A DNA stretch of 32,490 nucleotides from Clostridium drakei (GTDB taxonomy: Bacteria > Bacillota > Clostridia > Clostridiales > Clostridiaceae). The stretch lies in assembly GCF_000633595.2 (NCBI RefSeq), contig NZ_JIBU02000033.1:1-32490 (forward strand), given 5' to 3'. The translations under genes and the position numbers were made by a program. Positions 15,517 through 25,612 of this stretch are shown one piece after another. Below the pieces are notes generated by a model that worked only from the letters and a program-made list of their open reading frames with translations, was not told the origin of the DNA and ran no database searches. Each line of letters starts with the position of its first letter. Positions within the stretch are counted from its first letter, which is position 1.

Positions 15517-16346
15517 AATTCATCCACCATCTCATCTATAGTTAATATATCTTTTCTTATATTTATGCCACTTCGTTGAAGTTCATAGCTTAATTCTGTC
15601 ATTTGAGGTACATCAAGCCCTATATTTTTCATTTCTTGAACTTGACTAAAAATATTTTTTGGAGTACCTTCCATAATAATTTTGCCTTCATCCATAACTA
15701 TTATTCTATCAGCTTTCACTGCTTCTTCCATATAGTGAGTAATCAGTATTATGGTTATACCATATTTACTATTTACCTCTTTTATAGTTTTCATTACTTC
15801 TTTTCTTCCTGATGGATCTAACATCGCTGTGGATTCATCAAATATTATACACTCAGGCATCATTGCTAATACTCCAGCTATAGCTACTCTTTGCTTTTGA
15901 CCTCCTGACAATAAATGAGGTGCATGTTTTCTGTAATCATACATGTTTACTCTTTTTAAGCATTCATCTACTCTTTTTCTTATTTCTGCTGGATCAACAC
16001 CTAAATTTTCTGGACCAAAAGCAACATCTTCTTCTACGATAGTTGCAACTATTTGATTGTCTGGATTCTGAAAAACCATACCTGCTTTATTTCTTATATT
16101 CCAAACATTATTTTCATCACATGTATCTAATCCACTTACATATACTTTTCCGTCAGTAGGAATTAACAATGCATTCATATGCTTTGCTATAGTTGATTTT
16201 CCAGAACCATTTCTCCCTAGAATAACTAGAAATTCTCCCTTTTTTACCTCAAGACTAGCATCATTAATAGCCAACTTTGTTCCATTTTTATCAGCGTTTT
16301 CATATTTATAAATAACATTTTTGCATTCTATCATTTTACTTTCCAT
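15501..16346 (-). CDS. ecfA1: Energy-coupling factor transporter ATPase EcfA1
   Basis: 281-residue ABC ATPase. Walker A is GRNGSGKST (residues 44-52), the signature is LSGGQKQR, Walker B reads [13 protein letters not shown] (Asp-Glu-Ser instead of Asp-Glu-Pro, common in EcfA1), and the switch histidine is in LITHYMEEA. It is the first gene of the ecf-truA group. ATG start with GAGGTG 7 bases ahead. I found no convincing promoter in the ~65 bases between the rplQ terminator hairpin and this gene, so expression may come partly from readthrough of the ribosomal operon. Confidence 0.95.
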   Translation of the reverse strand: MESKMIECKNVIYKYENADKNGTKLAINDASLEVKKGEFLVILGRNGSGKSTIAKHMNALLIPTDGKVYVSGLDTCDENNVWNIRNKAGMVFQNPDNQIVATIVEEDVAFGPENLGVDPAEIRKRVDECLKRVNMYDYRKHAPHLLSGGQKQRVAIAGVLAMMPECIIFDESTAMLDPSGRKEVMKTIKEVNSKYGITIILITHYMEEAVKADRIIVMDEGKIIMEGTPKNIFSQVQEMKNIGLDVPQMTELSYELQRSGINIRKDILTIDEMVDELCQLK

Positions 16347-16411
16347 AGAAGCACCTCGCTAAATTAATGCAGTAAGTTATTGCTTATCTACTTTTTTATA
16401 TATAAGAAAAC

Positions 16412-16439
16412 GGGGATTAAGTTAGCTTACTTAATCCCC
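16412..16439 (-). terminator. Terminator hairpin after rplQ
   Basis: A perfect 11-bp stem (GGGGATTAAGT, arms 16412-16422 and 16429-16439) with a 6-base loop lies 6 bases after the rplQ stop. The tail on the minus strand is GTTTTCTTATATAT, so the U-tract is short and interrupted. It marks the end of the S10-spc-alpha gene run but may let some transcription through into ecfA1. Confidence 0.75.
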
Positions 16440-16445
16440 TAAATC

Positions 16446-16787
16446 TTATACTAACTCTAGTATAACTACTTCAGCTCCATCGCCTCTTCTTGGACCTACT
16501 TTATATATTCTAGTATATCCACCGTTTCTTTCAGCATATTTAGGAGCTACTTTATCAAATAAATTCTTAACTACTTCCTCTTCTGTTACAAATGAAAGTA
16601 CTTGTCTTCTAGCGTGAAGATCTCCTCTTTTTGCAAGAGTAATCATTTTTTCTGCCAAATTTTTTGTTTCTTTTGCTCTAGTTTCTGTTGTTTCTATTTT
16701 TCCATGCTTTAAAAAACTAGTAACAAGATTTCTAAGCATTGCTCTTCTTTGGTCAGTTGGACGACCTAATTTACGTTGTAATGCCAT
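16446..16787 (-). CDS. rplQ: 50S ribosomal protein L17
   Basis: 113 residues, standard for the short bacterial form. Typical sequence: [20 protein letters not shown], the [14 protein letters not shown] stretch, and [16 protein letters not shown] at the C-terminus. ATG start with GGAGG; it follows rpoA by 55 bases in the classic alpha-operon order and is the last ribosomal gene of the cluster. Confidence 0.98.
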   Translation of the reverse strand: MALQRKLGRPTDQRRAMLRNLVTSFLKHGKIETTETRAKETKNLAEKMITLAKRGDLHARRQVLSFVTEEEVVKNLFDKVAPKYAERNGGYTRIYKVGPRRGDGAEVVILELV

Positions 16788-16842
16788 ATCTATACCTCCT
16801 TACCTTCACTTCTCTTTGAGCAAACAATGTTAATATCATTTT

Positions 16843-17790
16843 TTATTCTTCACTTTGTTTTAAAGACAATCCTAAAGCCTCAAGCTTTTGCTCTACTTCT
16901 TCTAAGGATTTCTTACCTAAGTTTCTAACCTTCATCATATCATCCATTGTTCTTTCTGTTAGCTCTTGAACAGTATTTATTCCTGCTCTCTTTAAACAAT
17001 TATAACTTCTAACTGAAAGGTCCAGCTCTTCTATAGTCATTTCGAGAACTTTTTCTTTCTTATCTTCTTCTTTTTCAACCATTATTTCAACGTTGTTTGC
17101 ATGATCAGTTAATGTCATGAATAACTTAAAGTGCTCTATAAGAATTTTAGCTGATAAGCTTATAGCTTCTTCTGGCATTATAGTACCATTAGTCCATACT
17201 TCTAGAGATAACTTATCATAGTCAGTAATTTGACCAACTCTTGTATTTTCTACTACAAAGTTAACTCTTTTAATAGGAGTATAAATTGAATCTACAGCAA
17301 TAGTTCCTATAGGCATATCTTCAGATTTATTCTTTGTTTGAGAAACATAACCTCTACCCGTATTAACTTGAATTTCCATATATAACTTGCCATCATCATC
17401 AAGAGTTGCTATATGCAAATCCTTATTAATTATTTCTATATCGTCATCGGTTTTTATGTCTCCCGCAACAACTTCTCCTGGTCCTTGAGCATCTATGTAT
17501 ATAGTCTTAGGACCATCACCATTCATTTTTAAAGCTAGACATTTTATGTTTAACACTAATTCAGCAACATCTTCTTTTACTCCACGAACAGTTGAAAATT
17601 CGTGAAGTACACCATCTATTTTTATATGGTTAGCAGCAACTCCTGGCAAAGAAGAAAGAAGAATTCTTCTTAATGCATTACCAAGAGTGATACCATAACC
17701 TCTTTCTAATGGTTCTACTACAAATTTACCATAGGAACCATCTTCATTAACTTCAACACATTCTATTTTAGGCTTTTCTATCTCTAACAT
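16843..17790 (-). CDS. rpoA: RNA polymerase alpha subunit
   Basis: 315 residues. The N-terminal assembly domain (about 1-230) has [20 protein letters not shown] and [15 protein letters not shown]. After a charged linker ([12 protein letters not shown]) comes the C-terminal domain (about 250-315), with the DNA- and activator-binding region [17 protein letters not shown] and [15 protein letters not shown]. It dimerises to nucleate RNA polymerase assembly. ATG start with GGAGG; 63 bases after rpsD. Confidence 0.98.
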   Translation of the reverse strand: MLEIEKPKIECVEVNEDGSYGKFVVEPLERGYGITLGNALRRILLSSLPGVAANHIKIDGVLHEFSTVRGVKEDVAELVLNIKCLALKMNGDGPKTIYIDAQGPGEVVAGDIKTDDDIEIINKDLHIATLDDDGKLYMEIQVNTGRGYVSQTKNKSEDMPIGTIAVDSIYTPIKRVNFVVENTRVGQITDYDKLSLEVWTNGTIMPEEAISLSAKILIEHFKLFMTLTDHANNVEIMVEKEEDKKEKVLEMTIEELDLSVRSYNCLKRAGINTVQELTERTMDDMMKVRNLGKKSLEEVEQKLEALGLSLKQSEE

Positions 17791-17853
17791 GAATATAACC
17801 CTCCTTCTATTTGTATTTCAATTTATTTTGAGGGCAACTGATTCTACTATTTA

Positions 17854-18474
17854 TTATTTACTATAGTATTCTACTATTAATGTTTCGTTAACAGGAACAT
17901 CTATATCTTCTCTTGAAGGTTCTCTAACAATTTTTCCTTCAAAGTTTTCTGGATTTCCCTCTAACCAAGCTGGTAAAGTCTTTGGATTTTCAGCAAAAGT
18001 CTTAAACTTTTCTGTTGATCTACTCTTTTCGCTTACAGCTATAACATCTCCAGCTAAAACTTGATAAGAAGCAATGTCTACTTTCTTACCATTTACTAAG
18101 AAGTGTCCGTGTGTTACTAATTGTCTAGCTTCAGCTCTTGAATTTCCGTAACCAAATTTATAAACTACGTTATCAAGTCTCATTTCAAGAAGTTTTAACA
18201 AGTTTTCACCTGATATACCTCTTTTTCTTTCAGCCTTTTCATAGTATGTTCTGAACTGTCCTTCTAGTATTCCGTATATTCTTCTAGCTTTTTGTTTTTC
18301 TCTTAACTGTAATCCGTAGTTAGAAACTTTCTTTCTACTTTGTCCGTGCTGTCCAGGTGCATAACCTCTTCTTGAAACTGCACATTTATCTGTAAAGCAT
18401 CTATCACCTTTAAGGAATAATTTTAATCCTTCTCTTCTACATAATCTGCATACTGCTCCAGTATATCTTGCCAT
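17854..18474 (-). CDS. rpsD: 30S ribosomal protein S4 (zinc-binding form)
   Basis: 206 residues. A primary 16S rRNA binder and, in Firmicutes, an autoregulator. The N-terminus carries the C+ zinc motif: Cys9, Cys12, Cys26 and Cys31. The S4 RNA-binding domain follows at about residues 96-160 ([35 protein letters not shown]). ATG start after AGGAGG. It sits in the alpha operon, 21 bases after rpsK; in B. subtilis rpsD is elsewhere, so this is the clostridial arrangement. Confidence 0.98.
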   Translation of the reverse strand: MARYTGAVCRLCRREGLKLFLKGDRCFTDKCAVSRRGYAPGQHGQSRKKVSNYGLQLREKQKARRIYGILEGQFRTYYEKAERKRGISGENLLKLLEMRLDNVVYKFGYGNSRAEARQLVTHGHFLVNGKKVDIASYQVLAGDVIAVSEKSRSTEKFKTFAENPKTLPAWLEGNPENFEGKIVREPSREDIDVPVNETLIVEYYSK

Positions 18475-18495
18475 TAAATTTACACCTCCTATTAC

Positions 18496-18894
18496 CTAAA
18501 CTCTTCTTCTTTTTGGTGGTCTGCATCCGTTATGTGGTATTGGAGTAACATCTTTAATCAATGTAACTTCTAATCCAGCAGCTTGTAGTGATCTTATTGC
18601 AGCTTCTCTACCTGCTCCTGGTCCCTTAACGTACACTTCAACACTCTTTAATCCATGTTCCATAGCTGCCTTTGCTGATGTTTCAGCGGCCATCTGAGCA
18701 GCAAATGGAGTGCTTTTTCTTGATCCTCTAAATCCTAATCCACCTGCACTAGCCCATGATAGTGCATTTCCTACAGCATCAGTTATAGTTACTATTGAAT
18801 TATTGAAAGTTGATTTTATATGTGCACAGCCATGTTCAACATTTTTTCTTTCTTTTCTTCTTCTTGTCTTTTTATTCTTTGATCCAGCTGCCAT
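18496..18894 (-). CDS. rpsK: 30S ribosomal protein S11
   Basis: 132 residues. Part of the platform of the small subunit near the mRNA exit. Recognisable: [55 protein letters not shown], and the C-terminal [21 protein letters not shown] start after GGGAGG; 22 bases after rpsM. Confidence 0.98.
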   Translation of the reverse strand: MAAGSKNKKTRRRKERKNVEHGCAHIKSTFNNSIVTITDAVGNALSWASAGGLGFRGSRKSTPFAAQMAAETSAKAAMEHGLKSVEVYVKGPGAGREAAIRSLQAAGLEVTLIKDVTPIPHNGCRPPKRRRV

Positions 18895-18916
18895 CTTTTT
18901 CCCTCCCTACACTAAG

Positions 18917-19288
18917 TTATTTCTTTTTCTTAGCTCCTATCATTTTCTTAGGACCTTTTCTTGTTCTTGCATTTGTTTTTGTCTTTTGTCCTCTTACTGG
19001 AAGACCTCTTCTATGTCTTATTCCTCTATAACATCCAATTTCAATTAATCTCTTTATGTTAAGAGCAATCTCTCTTCTTAAGTCACCTTCAACTTTTACG
19101 TTCTTATTAACATAGTCTCTTAATGCATTAACTTCTTCTTCAGTTAAATCCTTAACTCTAATATCTGGATTTACTCCTGTTCCACTAAGGATTTTGTGAG
19201 AAGTTGGTAATCCTATGCCATATATATAAGTTAGACCTATTTCTACTCTTTTTTCCTTTGGTAGGTCAACACCTGCTATTCTTGCCAT
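18917..19288 (-). CDS. rpsM: 30S ribosomal protein S13
   Basis: 123 residues. It contacts the large subunit and P-site tRNA. N-terminus [19 protein letters not shown]; the helix-two-turns-helix [29 protein letters not shown], and a basic tail [15 protein letters not shown] start with AGGAGG about 11 bases ahead. The 134-base gap before it, larger than others in this cluster, holds a candidate promoter. Confidence 0.98.
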   Translation of the reverse strand: MARIAGVDLPKEKRVEIGLTYIYGIGLPTSHKILSGTGVNPDIRVKDLTEEEVNALRDYVNKNVKVEGDLRREIALNIKRLIEIGCYRGIRHRRGLPVRGQKTKTNARTRKGPKKMIGAKKKK

Positions 19289-19324
19289 TAAAATTTACAC
19301 CTCCTGAATATCTAGTTGGTATGG

Positions 19325-19353
19325 ATTATTTTTTATATAAAGTTCTAGGTCAA
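19325..19353 (-). promoter_or_regulatory. Candidate internal promoter upstream of rpsM
   Basis: On the minus strand TTGACC (19348-19353) and AATAAT (19325-19330) are 17 bases apart, five of six consensus positions each. It lies in the rpmJ-rpsM gap, where transcription of rpsM, rpsK, rpsD, rpoA and rplQ could be boosted. Because the gap is AT-rich, a -10-like match alone would mean little; the exact spacing is what supports it. Confidence 0.5.
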
Positions 19354-19422
19354 TAGAATAAATTCAATTCTATATGCCAGCCGCATCCTAAAACATTAAT
19401 AACTTAAAATTTTTTTAATTTA

Positions 19423-19548
<126 letters not shown>

Positions 19549-19767
19549 TTACTTTGCTCTCCAGGTTATTCTTCCACGACTTAAATCATATGGAGAAAGC
19601 TCTACTGTAACTTTATCACCTGGAAGAATTCTTATAAAATTCATTCTCAATTTTCCTGATATATGTGCCAATATTTTATGTCCGCTTTCCAATTCTACTT
19701 CAAACATTGCATTAGGTAACGCTTCTAAAACAGTACCCTGCATTTCTATAACATCATCTTTTGACAT
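19549..19767 (-). CDS. infA: Translation initiation factor IF-1
   Basis: 72 residues, standard length, single OB fold that binds the ribosomal A site during initiation. Sequence is typical: [40 protein letters not shown], and [18 protein letters not shown] start; the AGGAGG site is about 12 bases ahead and is encoded within the last codons of the preceding KOW-domain gene, so the two are tightly linked. Confidence 0.98.
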   Translation of the reverse strand: MSKDDVIEMQGTVLEALPNAMFEVELESGHKILAHISGKLRMNFIRILPGDKVTVELSPYDLSRGRITWRAK

Positions 19768-19774
19768 AAGGTAA

Positions 19775-20062
19775 TCAAACCTCCTTATTATTGTCGTAAG
19801 ACTGCAAAATTTTTCTTATTGTCGCACTATTAATTCTTTCATTTGATATTAATAGGTTTCTTATTTCTTCAGCTACAGAATTAGTAAAGTTTAAATGCTT
19901 CACTTTTTTCTTTTTTGGTCTTTCTACAGTTCTAAGGTCTCCATCACAAATATAAACATATTTATCATCTAGCACACTTAGTATTATAAAGAATTTACCT
20001 TTATCCCTTCCTGCTTTTGAACAAACTATCTTTCCTATACAGCTATTACTGTCTAACAACAT
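19775..20062 (-). CDS. KOW-domain RNA-binding protein (L14e/L6e/L27e-like, YbzG type)
   Basis: About 95 residues. The N-terminal part ([20 protein letters not shown]) is a KOW-type RNA-binding motif similar to archaeal and eukaryotic L14e. It is followed by a lysine-rich stretch ([11 protein letters not shown]) and a helical C-terminus. Firmicutes carry such a small protein between map and infA (ybzG in B. subtilis); its function is not established. The ATG at 20062 after GAGGTGA is preferred to a GTG two codons upstream, which lies inside the ribosome binding site. It starts 11 bases after map. Confidence 0.85.
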   Translation of the reverse strand: MLLDSNSCIGKIVCSKAGRDKGKFFIILSVLDDKYVYICDGDLRTVERPKKKKVKHLNFTNSVAEEIRNLLISNERINSATIRKILQSYDNNKEV

Positions 20063-20073
20063 ATTCACCTCTA

Positions 20074-20823
20074 TTAAATTAAGGTCAGTATCTCAGGACC
20101 ATCATCTAAAATAGCAACAGTATTTTCATAATGAGCTGATAGGCTTCCATCCATTGTTACAACAGTCCAATTATTAGGTTGTGTTTCTACACGGTATTTA
20201 CCTGCATTTACCATAGGTTCTATGGCCAGCACAATACCCCGAGTTAATTTCGGACCTCTTCCAGGCCTTCCATAGTTAGGTACTTCAGGATCTTCATGCA
20301 TATCTTTGCCTATACCATGACCTACATATTCTCTTACTATAGAATACCCAAAGCTTTCAGCATAAGTTTGAATAGATGCAGAAATATCAGTTAATCTATT
20401 ACCAACAATAGCTTTTTCAACACCTTTAAAAAAGCTTTCTTTTGTTACTTCAATCAACTTTTTAGCTTCTTCAGAGATTTTACCTACAGCAAAAGTTCTT
20501 GCTGCATCTCCTTGATATCCATTTAATATAGCTCCACAATCAACGCTTATTATATCACCTTCTTGCAAAACTACACTTTTATTAGGGATACCATGAACTA
20601 CTTCTTTATTAACTGAAGTACATATCGAACCTGGAAAACCACAATATCCTTTAAAGGATGGTCTTCCACCTTGTTTTGTAATATAGTCTTCTGCAATTCT
20701 ATCCAATTCTGCAGTTGTTATACCAGGCTTTACTACCTCTTCAAGCTTTAACAGGGTATTTGCAACAACTTTACCTGCTTGCCTCATATACTCAATCTCA
20801 GTGTCTGTCTTAATTATTATCAT
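20074..20823 (-). CDS. map: Methionine aminopeptidase, type I
   Basis: 249 residues. Removes the initiator methionine from nascent proteins. The five metal ligands match E. coli with a shift of two: Asp95, Asp106, His169, Glu202 and Glu233; His77 (VVHGIPN) is the substrate-side histidine. Lacks the N-terminal zinc-finger extension of longer forms. Its ATG overlaps the adk stop codon in an ATGA arrangement, so translation is coupled to adk. Confidence 0.98.
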   Translation of the reverse strand: MIIIKTDTEIEYMRQAGKVVANTLLKLEEVVKPGITTAELDRIAEDYITKQGGRPSFKGYCGFPGSICTSVNKEVVHGIPNKSVVLQEGDIISVDCGAILNGYQGDAARTFAVGKISEEAKKLIEVTKESFFKGVEKAIVGNRLTDISASIQTYAESFGYSIVREYVGHGIGKDMHEDPEVPNYGRPGRGPKLTRGIVLAIEPMVNAGKYRVETQPNNWTVVTMDGSLSAHYENTVAILDDGPEILTLI

Positions 20824-21473
20824 TTACCAACAGCTCCTAGAACATTACAAATTTTATCAAAAACTTTTGTTATTTCTCCTGTTCCTTCTACTGAAGAGAG
20901 TATATTCTGATCTTTATAGTATTGAATAAGTGGCTGAGTCTGCCTATCATATACATCTAATCTTTCCTTAACTGTTGCTTCAGTGTCATCTTTTCTTTGT
21001 ATTAAAGCACCATTGCAAGCATCACATTTTCCTTCAACTTTAGAAGGATTAAACTTCATATGATAACTAGCTCCGCACTTCGAACAAACTCTTCTTCCTG
21101 TCATTCTTTCTAAGATAAATTCCTTTGGAACATCTACAAGTAATGCAGTGTTAATTTTTTGTTCATTATCATTCAAAAATAAATCTAAAGCTTCAGCCTG
21201 TTTAACTGTTCTTGGAAACCCATCTAATAAAAAGCCATTTTTACAATCATCTTCCATAAGCCTATCTTTTACTATTCCTATAGTAACTTCATCCGGAACT
21301 AGCTTTCCATTATCCATATATGTCTTGGCCTCAATTCCAAGAGGAGTCTTTTCTGAAATATTCTTTCTGAAAATATCTCCTGTAGATATATGAGGTATTG
21401 AAAATTTTTCACTAATTAATTTAGCCTGAGTTCCCTTTCCAGCTCCTGGAGGACCTAATAAAATTATTTTCAC
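20820..21473 (-). CDS. adk: Adenylate kinase (zinc-binding LID)
   Basis: 217 residues. Interconverts ATP + AMP and 2 ADP. The P-loop GPPGAGKGT lies at residues 7-15, the AMP-binding region is [11 protein letters not shown], and the LID domain contains a four-cysteine zinc site (CSKCGASYH and CDAC), typical of Gram-positives. The open frame extends five codons upstream to a TTG that is part of the ribosome binding site; GGAG lies 9 bases before the GTG at 21473, which gives the family N-terminus [10 protein letters not shown], so GTG is chosen. Overlaps map by four bases. Confidence 0.96.
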   Translation of the reverse strand: MKIILLGPPGAGKGTQAKLISEKFSIPHISTGDIFRKNISEKTPLGIEAKTYMDNGKLVPDEVTIGIVKDRLMEDDCKNGFLLDGFPRTVKQAEALDLFLNDNEQKINTALLVDVPKEFILERMTGRRVCSKCGASYHMKFNPSKVEGKCDACNGALIQRKDDTEATVKERLDVYDRQTQPLIQYYKDQNILSSVEGTGEITKVFDKICNVLGAVGK

Positions 21474-21497
21474 TTGAATCATCTCCAAATATTTTTA

Positions 21498-22778
21498 TTA
21501 CCTTAAGAACCCTTGATAATGACGCATTACTAACTGCGATTCTATTTGTTTTATAGTTTCTATAGCAACATTTACAATTATTAGCAAACCAGTGGCACCA
21601 AAATATATACCTTTAAAATTAGTGTGAGATTGCGCTATCATTGGTACTACTGCTATTAGTCCAGCAAAAGCTCCACCAAGTATTGAAACTTTAGCAAGAA
21701 CCTTTTCTATATGTTCAGTTGTAGGTTCTCCCGGTCTTATTCCTGGTATAAATCCTGATGATTTATGCATGTTTTCCGACATTTCTTCAGGTTTTAAAGT
21801 AACTTCTGTATAAAACCAAGTAAAGAATATTGTCAATAAGAAATATGTTAATGCATATTGCCAACTGCCATCTACAAATATACTAAACTTACCTGTAGTT
21901 ACAAATTTATAGAAAGCTGAATTTGGCCAAAATTGACCTATCGTCATTGGGAACTGCATAACAGATATTGCAAAGATTATTCCAATAACTGCTGATCCAT
22001 TTACATTAATCGGAATGTGAGTGGATTGACCTTTATAAAGTTTTCCACCTGACGTTTTTCCTGCATATTGTATAGGAATTCTTCTTTCTGATAAAGTCAT
22101 AATTACTACAGATACAAACATTGCAAATGCTACTACAACCAATACTACAAGTTCAATAAAATCAACTTGCTCCATTTTTTGAAGTCCAAAAATTTGGTTA
22201 AGTGTGGTTGGAAATCTAGAAACAATATTCACAAATATCAAAAGAGAAATACCATTTCCAATTCCACTGTCAGTAATTCTGTCACCAAGCCAAATCAAAA
22301 ACGTTGAAGCTGTAGTTAAAGTTAGTATTATCAAAAATGCATTAATCTTATTACTTGGATCATGAAGTGCATTAGCTCTAGCTATTATAATATATGTACT
22401 AATAGCTTGAATAGCTGCCAAAGGCACTGCAGCATATCTTGTATATTGCTGTATCTTCTTTCTACCATCGTCTCCTTCTTTAGAAAGCTGTTCTAATGCA
22501 GGAACTGCAATTTGTAATAACTGCATTATGATAGAAGAGTTGATGAATGGTACAACACCAAGCGCAAATATACTAAATCTACTGAATGCACCACCTGCTA
22601 TCAAATCATAAAATCCAAATAGCGATCCACCTTTAGTTAAATCAGTAAGCTTTGTAGTATCAATTCCAGGAACAGGAATAAAATTTCCCATCCTGAAAAT
22701 TGCTATCATTAGTACTGTAAACAATAATCTTTTTCTTAACTCCGGAACTTTCCAGGCATTACGCAAGGTTGATAACAT
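21498..22778 (-). CDS. secY: Protein translocase subunit SecY
   Basis: 426 residues with ten hydrophobic segments, the pore of the Sec translocon. Family marks include FIPVPGID near the N-terminus, the plug-region GGAFSRFSIFALGVVPFI and the cytoplasmic loop SERRIPIQYAGK. Starts at ATG three bases after the rplO stop; the Shine-Dalgarno GAGGTG lies inside the end of rplO, and two UAG codons stand in tandem between the frames. Membership of the spc operon is conserved. Confidence 0.98.
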   Translation of the reverse strand: MLSTLRNAWKVPELRKRLLFTVLMIAIFRMGNFIPVPGIDTTKLTDLTKGGSLFGFYDLIAGGAFSRFSIFALGVVPFINSSIIMQLLQIAVPALEQLSKEGDDGRKKIQQYTRYAAVPLAAIQAISTYIIIARANALHDPSNKINAFLIILTLTTASTFLIWLGDRITDSGIGNGISLLIFVNIVSRFPTTLNQIFGLQKMEQVDFIELVVLVVVAFAMFVSVVIMTLSERRIPIQYAGKTSGGKLYKGQSTHIPINVNGSAVIGIIFAISVMQFPMTIGQFWPNSAFYKFVTTGKFSIFVDGSWQYALTYFLLTIFFTWFYTEVTLKPEEMSENMHKSSGFIPGIRPGEPTTEHIEKVLAKVSILGGAFAGLIAVVPMIAQSHTNFKGIYFGATGLLIIVNVAIETIKQIESQLVMRHYQGFLR

Positions 22779-22781
22779 CTA

Positions 22782-23222
22782 CTATATCACCTCAACTTTT
22801 CCTCCAAGTGCCTCTATCTTTTCTATAGCTACTTGTGAGAATTTAGCAGCTTTTACAGTTAGTTTTTTCTGTAAATCGCCATTTCCAAGTATCTTAACAC
22901 CATTCTTTGCTTTTCTTACCATTCCTTTTGATAATAGTAATTCTGGTGTAACTTCAGTGCCATCTTCAAATATGTTTAATCTATCAACATTTATAGTTGA
23001 AAACTCTTTTGCAAATATATTTGTAAATCCTCTTTTAGGAAGTCTTCTGAATAAAGGCATTTGTCCGCCTTCAAAACCTAATCTAACTCCACCGCCAGAT
23101 CTAGCTTTTTGTCCTTTTTCACCTTTACCAGCATTTCTTCCTAAACCTGAACCAGTACCTCTTCCTACTCTTTTAGGAGATTTTCTTGATCCTGCTGCTG
23201 GTTTTAATTCATGAAGTTTCAT
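22782..23222 (-). CDS. rplO: 50S ribosomal protein L15
   Basis: 146 residues. The glycine- and basic-rich N-terminus ([33 protein letters not shown]) threads into 23S rRNA. The C-terminal globular part contains [19 protein letters not shown] and [18 protein letters not shown] start with AGGAGG; stop codon TAG followed directly by a second TAG before secY. Confidence 0.98.
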   Translation of the reverse strand: MKLHELKPAAGSRKSPKRVGRGTGSGLGRNAGKGEKGQKARSGGGVRLGFEGGQMPLFRRLPKRGFTNIFAKEFSTINVDRLNIFEDGTEVTPELLLSKGMVRKAKNGVKILGNGDLQKKLTVKAAKFSQVAIEKIEALGGKVEVI

Positions 23223-23244
23223 TTCAACTTACACCTCCTCTGTT

Positions 23245-23424
23245 TTATGCTTCTTCTACCTTTAAAAGATAGCTAACTTTATTTATCATACCTTTAATTT
23301 GAGGAGTATCCTCATGTTCTACAATTTTTCCTATTTTCTTTAATCCAAGAGCATTAACAGTAGCTATGTGATCTTTTTTTCTTCCTATTAAACTCTTAGT
23401 TAAAGTTATTTTAAGTTTAGCCAA
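23245..23424 (-). CDS. rpmD: 50S ribosomal protein L30
   Basis: 59 residues, the normal bacterial size. The protein reads [20 protein letters not shown], continuing with [20 protein letters not shown] and ending [11 protein letters not shown]. It begins with TTG, preceded at 8 bases by AGGGGGG, and there is no ATG alternative, so ATG-only gene finders would miss it. It lies 13 bases after rpsE and 22 bases before rplO, the conserved spc order. Confidence 0.96.
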   Translation of the reverse strand: MAKLKITLTKSLIGRKKDHIATVNALGLKKIGKIVEHEDTPQIKGMINKVSYLLKVEEA

Positions 23425-23437
23425 GGTTCTTTCCCCC

Positions 23438-23935
23438 CTAACCTAAAATTTCTTCAACAGATTTACCTCTAAGATTAGCAACATGTTCTACTGTTCTTAA
23501 TCTTGATAAACCGTTTATAGTGGCATTAACCATATTTCTTGGATTGTTAGATCCTAAAGATTTAGCTCTAACATCCTTTAACCCTGCAAGTTCAAGTACT
23601 GCTCTAGCAGGACCTCCTGCTATAACTCCTGTACCTTCTGATGCTGTCATTATAAGTACTCTTCCAGTACCAAATTCACCTTGTATATCATGTGGTACTG
23701 TTGTACCAACCATTGCAACTTCTACTAAATTCTTTTTAGCATCTTCGATGCCTTTTCTGATTGCTTCAGGTATTTCTATAGACTTACCAGTTCCTACACC
23801 TACGTGTCCGTTCTCATCACCAACAACTACAAGTGCACTAAATCTAAAGTTTCTACCACCTTTAACAACCTTAGCAACTCTGTTTATAAATACAACTTTT
23901 TCTTTAAGATTTAAAGTGCTAGGATCGATTCTCAT
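23438..23935 (-). CDS. rpsE: 30S ribosomal protein S5
   Basis: 165 residues. Helps maintain decoding accuracy and mRNA unwinding at the entry channel. N-terminal double-stranded RNA-binding region with [20 protein letters not shown], the [15 protein letters not shown] motif, and the C-terminal [19 protein letters not shown] start after AAGGAGGG, 16 bases after rplR. Confidence 0.98.
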   Translation of the reverse strand: MRIDPSTLNLKEKVVFINRVAKVVKGGRNFRFSALVVVGDENGHVGVGTGKSIEIPEAIRKGIEDAKKNLVEVAMVGTTVPHDIQGEFGTGRVLIMTASEGTGVIAGGPARAVLELAGLKDVRAKSLGSNNPRNMVNATINGLSRLRTVEHVANLRGKSVEEILG

Positions 23936-23951
23936 TTATTTCCCTCCTTCT

Positions 23952-24311
23952 TTAGAATTGTAAGCCAGCCTCTCTTGCACCTTCTGCAAGATTCTGCACT
24001 CTTCCGTGGTATACATATCCGCCTCTATCGAAAACTACTTCTTTTATTCCATGTTCAATAGCTCTCTTAGCTATTATTTCACCAACTTTTTTAGCTGATT
24101 CTTTATTACTGCCTATGCCTTCGAAATCTTTATCCAAAGTTGAAGCAGAAACTAAAGTTTTTCCATTTATATCATCTATTATTTGAGCATATATATTTTT
24201 TTCACTTCTATATACTGCAAATCTAGGTCTTTCAGTTGTTCCAAAAATTTTCTTACGAACTCTAAGATGACGTCTTACTCTAGCTTTTTTTCTGTCGTCT
24301 TTATTGAACAT
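23952..24311 (-). CDS. rplR: 50S ribosomal protein L18
   Basis: 119 residues. 5S rRNA-binding protein. Typical sequence: [40 protein letters not shown], and the C-terminal [19 protein letters not shown]. The frame opens three codons earlier at a GTG that overlaps the AAGGAG site; the ATG at 24311 stands 8 bases after that site and gives the usual MFNKDDRK start. Confidence 0.97.
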   Translation of the reverse strand: MFNKDDRKKARVRRHLRVRKKIFGTTERPRFAVYRSEKNIYAQIIDDINGKTLVSASTLDKDFEGIGSNKESAKKVGEIIAKRAIEHGIKEVVFDRGGYVYHGRVQNLAEGAREAGLQF

Positions 24312-24329
24312 AAAAGTCACTCCTTTCTA

Positions 24330-24872
24330 TTATTTCTTACCAGTCTTACCTTCTTTACGTCTTATAACTTCATTTTCGTATTTGATACCTTTTCCCTTAT
24401 AAGGTTCAGGCTTTCTCCAAGTTCTTATATCTGCTGCAACGGCACCAACTAATTCCTTATCAATACCTCTAACAATAACTTTAGTAGCGGCAGGTGTTTC
24501 AAATACTACGCCCTCAACTGGTTCTATTTCAACTGGATGTGAATATCCAAGATTCATTACTAATTTTTTACCTTGTAACTGAGCTCTGTAACCAACACCT
24601 ACTAACTCTAGTGTTTTTGCATACCCTTCAGTTACTCCGATAACCATGTTATTTATTAGTGCTCTTGTTAATCCGTGAAGAGCTCTTACTTGTTTTGCAT
24701 CGTTGTCTCTTGTAACTATTACATGATTGTCTTCAATAACTATGTTTACATCATTGCTCATTGCTCTAACAAGCTGGCCTTTTGGTCCCTTCGCAGTAAC
24801 AACGTTGTCTGGTGTTACTGTAACAGTTGCGCCACTTGGTATAGCTACTGGGAGCTTTCCTATTCTTGACAT
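24330..24872 (-). CDS. rplF: 50S ribosomal protein L6
   Basis: 180 residues. Two similar L6 domains; binds near the sarcin-ricin loop and factor site. Starts [19 protein letters not shown]; the C-terminal signature [20 protein letters not shown] is intact. ATG start after AGGAGG. The 112-base gap after rpsH is unusually wide for this operon and holds an AT-rich stem. Confidence 0.98.
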   Translation of the reverse strand: MSRIGKLPVAIPSGATVTVTPDNVVTAKGPKGQLVRAMSNDVNIVIEDNHVIVTRDNDAKQVRALHGLTRALINNMVIGVTEGYAKTLELVGVGYRAQLQGKKLVMNLGYSHPVEIEPVEGVVFETPAATKVIVRGIDKELVGAVAADIRTWRKPEPYKGKGIKYENEVIRRKEGKTGKK

Positions 24873-24943
24873 GATTACACCTCCTGTATTCCTATAGGTA
24901 CATAATAAACATCACATGTTATATGACCTAACTACTTTAACAT

Positions 24944-24966
24944 AGCAATAATATTTCTATATTGCT
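24944..24966 (-). other. AT-rich hairpin in the rpsH-rplF gap
   Basis: AGCAATA and TATTGCT (arms 24944-24950 and 24960-24966) form a perfect 7-bp stem with a 9-base loop, about 20 bases after the rpsH stop. It has no U-tract and is too weak for a terminator. It may be an mRNA processing or spacing element; a chance inverted repeat in AT-rich DNA is possible. Confidence 0.35.
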
Positions 24967-24984
24967 TCTATTTATATACTTAAA

Positions 24985-25383
24985 TTACCATATGTAGCAA
25001 AGAACTTCTCCGCCTACTCCAAGTTTTGTTGCTTCTCTATCTGTAACAATTCCATTTGAGGTTGATATTACAGCTATTCCCAAGCCATTTAAAACTTTTG
25101 GTATTTCTTCTTTTCTGCAATAAACTCTTAGTCCTGGCTTAGAGATTCTCTTAAGACCAGTTATAACTCTTTCTTTACTTTGACCATACTTCATTGCAAG
25201 TCTTAGCATATTAACAGAACCATCTGTATATTCCTCTACGTCTTTTATATATCCTTCTTGAAGCATTATATTTAAAATAGCCTTCTTTATGTTAGAAGAA
25301 GGTACTTCTACTATTTCATGTCTAACTATATTTGCGTTTCTTATACGTGTAAGTAAATCTGCGATAGGATCAGTCATTACCAT
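24985..25383 (-). CDS. rpsH: 30S ribosomal protein S8
   Basis: 132 residues. Primary 16S rRNA binder in the central domain. Typical: [37 protein letters not shown] and the C-terminal [23 protein letters not shown] start, chosen over the second ATG two codons on because GGAGG stands 8 bases from the first. 31 bases after rpsN. Confidence 0.98.
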   Translation of the reverse strand: MVMTDPIADLLTRIRNANIVRHEIVEVPSSNIKKAILNIMLQEGYIKDVEEYTDGSVNMLRLAMKYGQSKERVITGLKRISKPGLRVYCRKEEIPKVLNGLGIAVISTSNGIVTDREATKLGVGGEVLCYIW

Positions 25384-25414
25384 TTATTGTGCCTCCTTTC
25401 ATTAACAATTATCA

Positions 25415-25600
25415 TTACCAACTTGCTTTTCTACATCCTGGTATTTCACCTTTGTAAGCAAGTTCTCTGAAACAAATACGGCATATACCAAACTTTCTTA
25501 ATACAGAATGAGGTCTTCCACAAATTCTGCATCTAGTGTAAGCTCTAGTTGAATATTTTGGGTCCTTATTCCATTTTTCTATTAAAGCTTTACGTGCCAC
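25415..25600 (-). CDS. rpsN: 30S ribosomal protein S14, zinc-binding type Z
   Basis: 61 residues, the short zinc-binding form. Cys24, Cys27, Cys40 and Cys43 (CRICGRPH and CRICFREL) make the zinc ribbon. N-terminus [20 protein letters not shown]. The start ATG follows GGAGGG, 12 bases after rplE. Confidence 0.98.
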   Translation of the reverse strand: MARKALIEKWNKDPKYSTRAYTRCRICGRPHSVLRKFGICRICFRELAYKGEIPGCRKASW

Positions 25601-25612
25601 GCTTTTCCCTCC

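Noticed and set aside
18710-19048. Plus-strand frames opposite rpsK and rpsM with hydrophobic, phenylalanine-rich translation
   Set aside because: The composition is what the complement of lysine- and arginine-rich ribosomal genes gives; no start signals or homology.
24873-24943. Internal promoter before rplF (TTGCTA and TATAAC on the minus strand)
   Set aside because: Spacing is about 19 bases and both boxes are poor matches.
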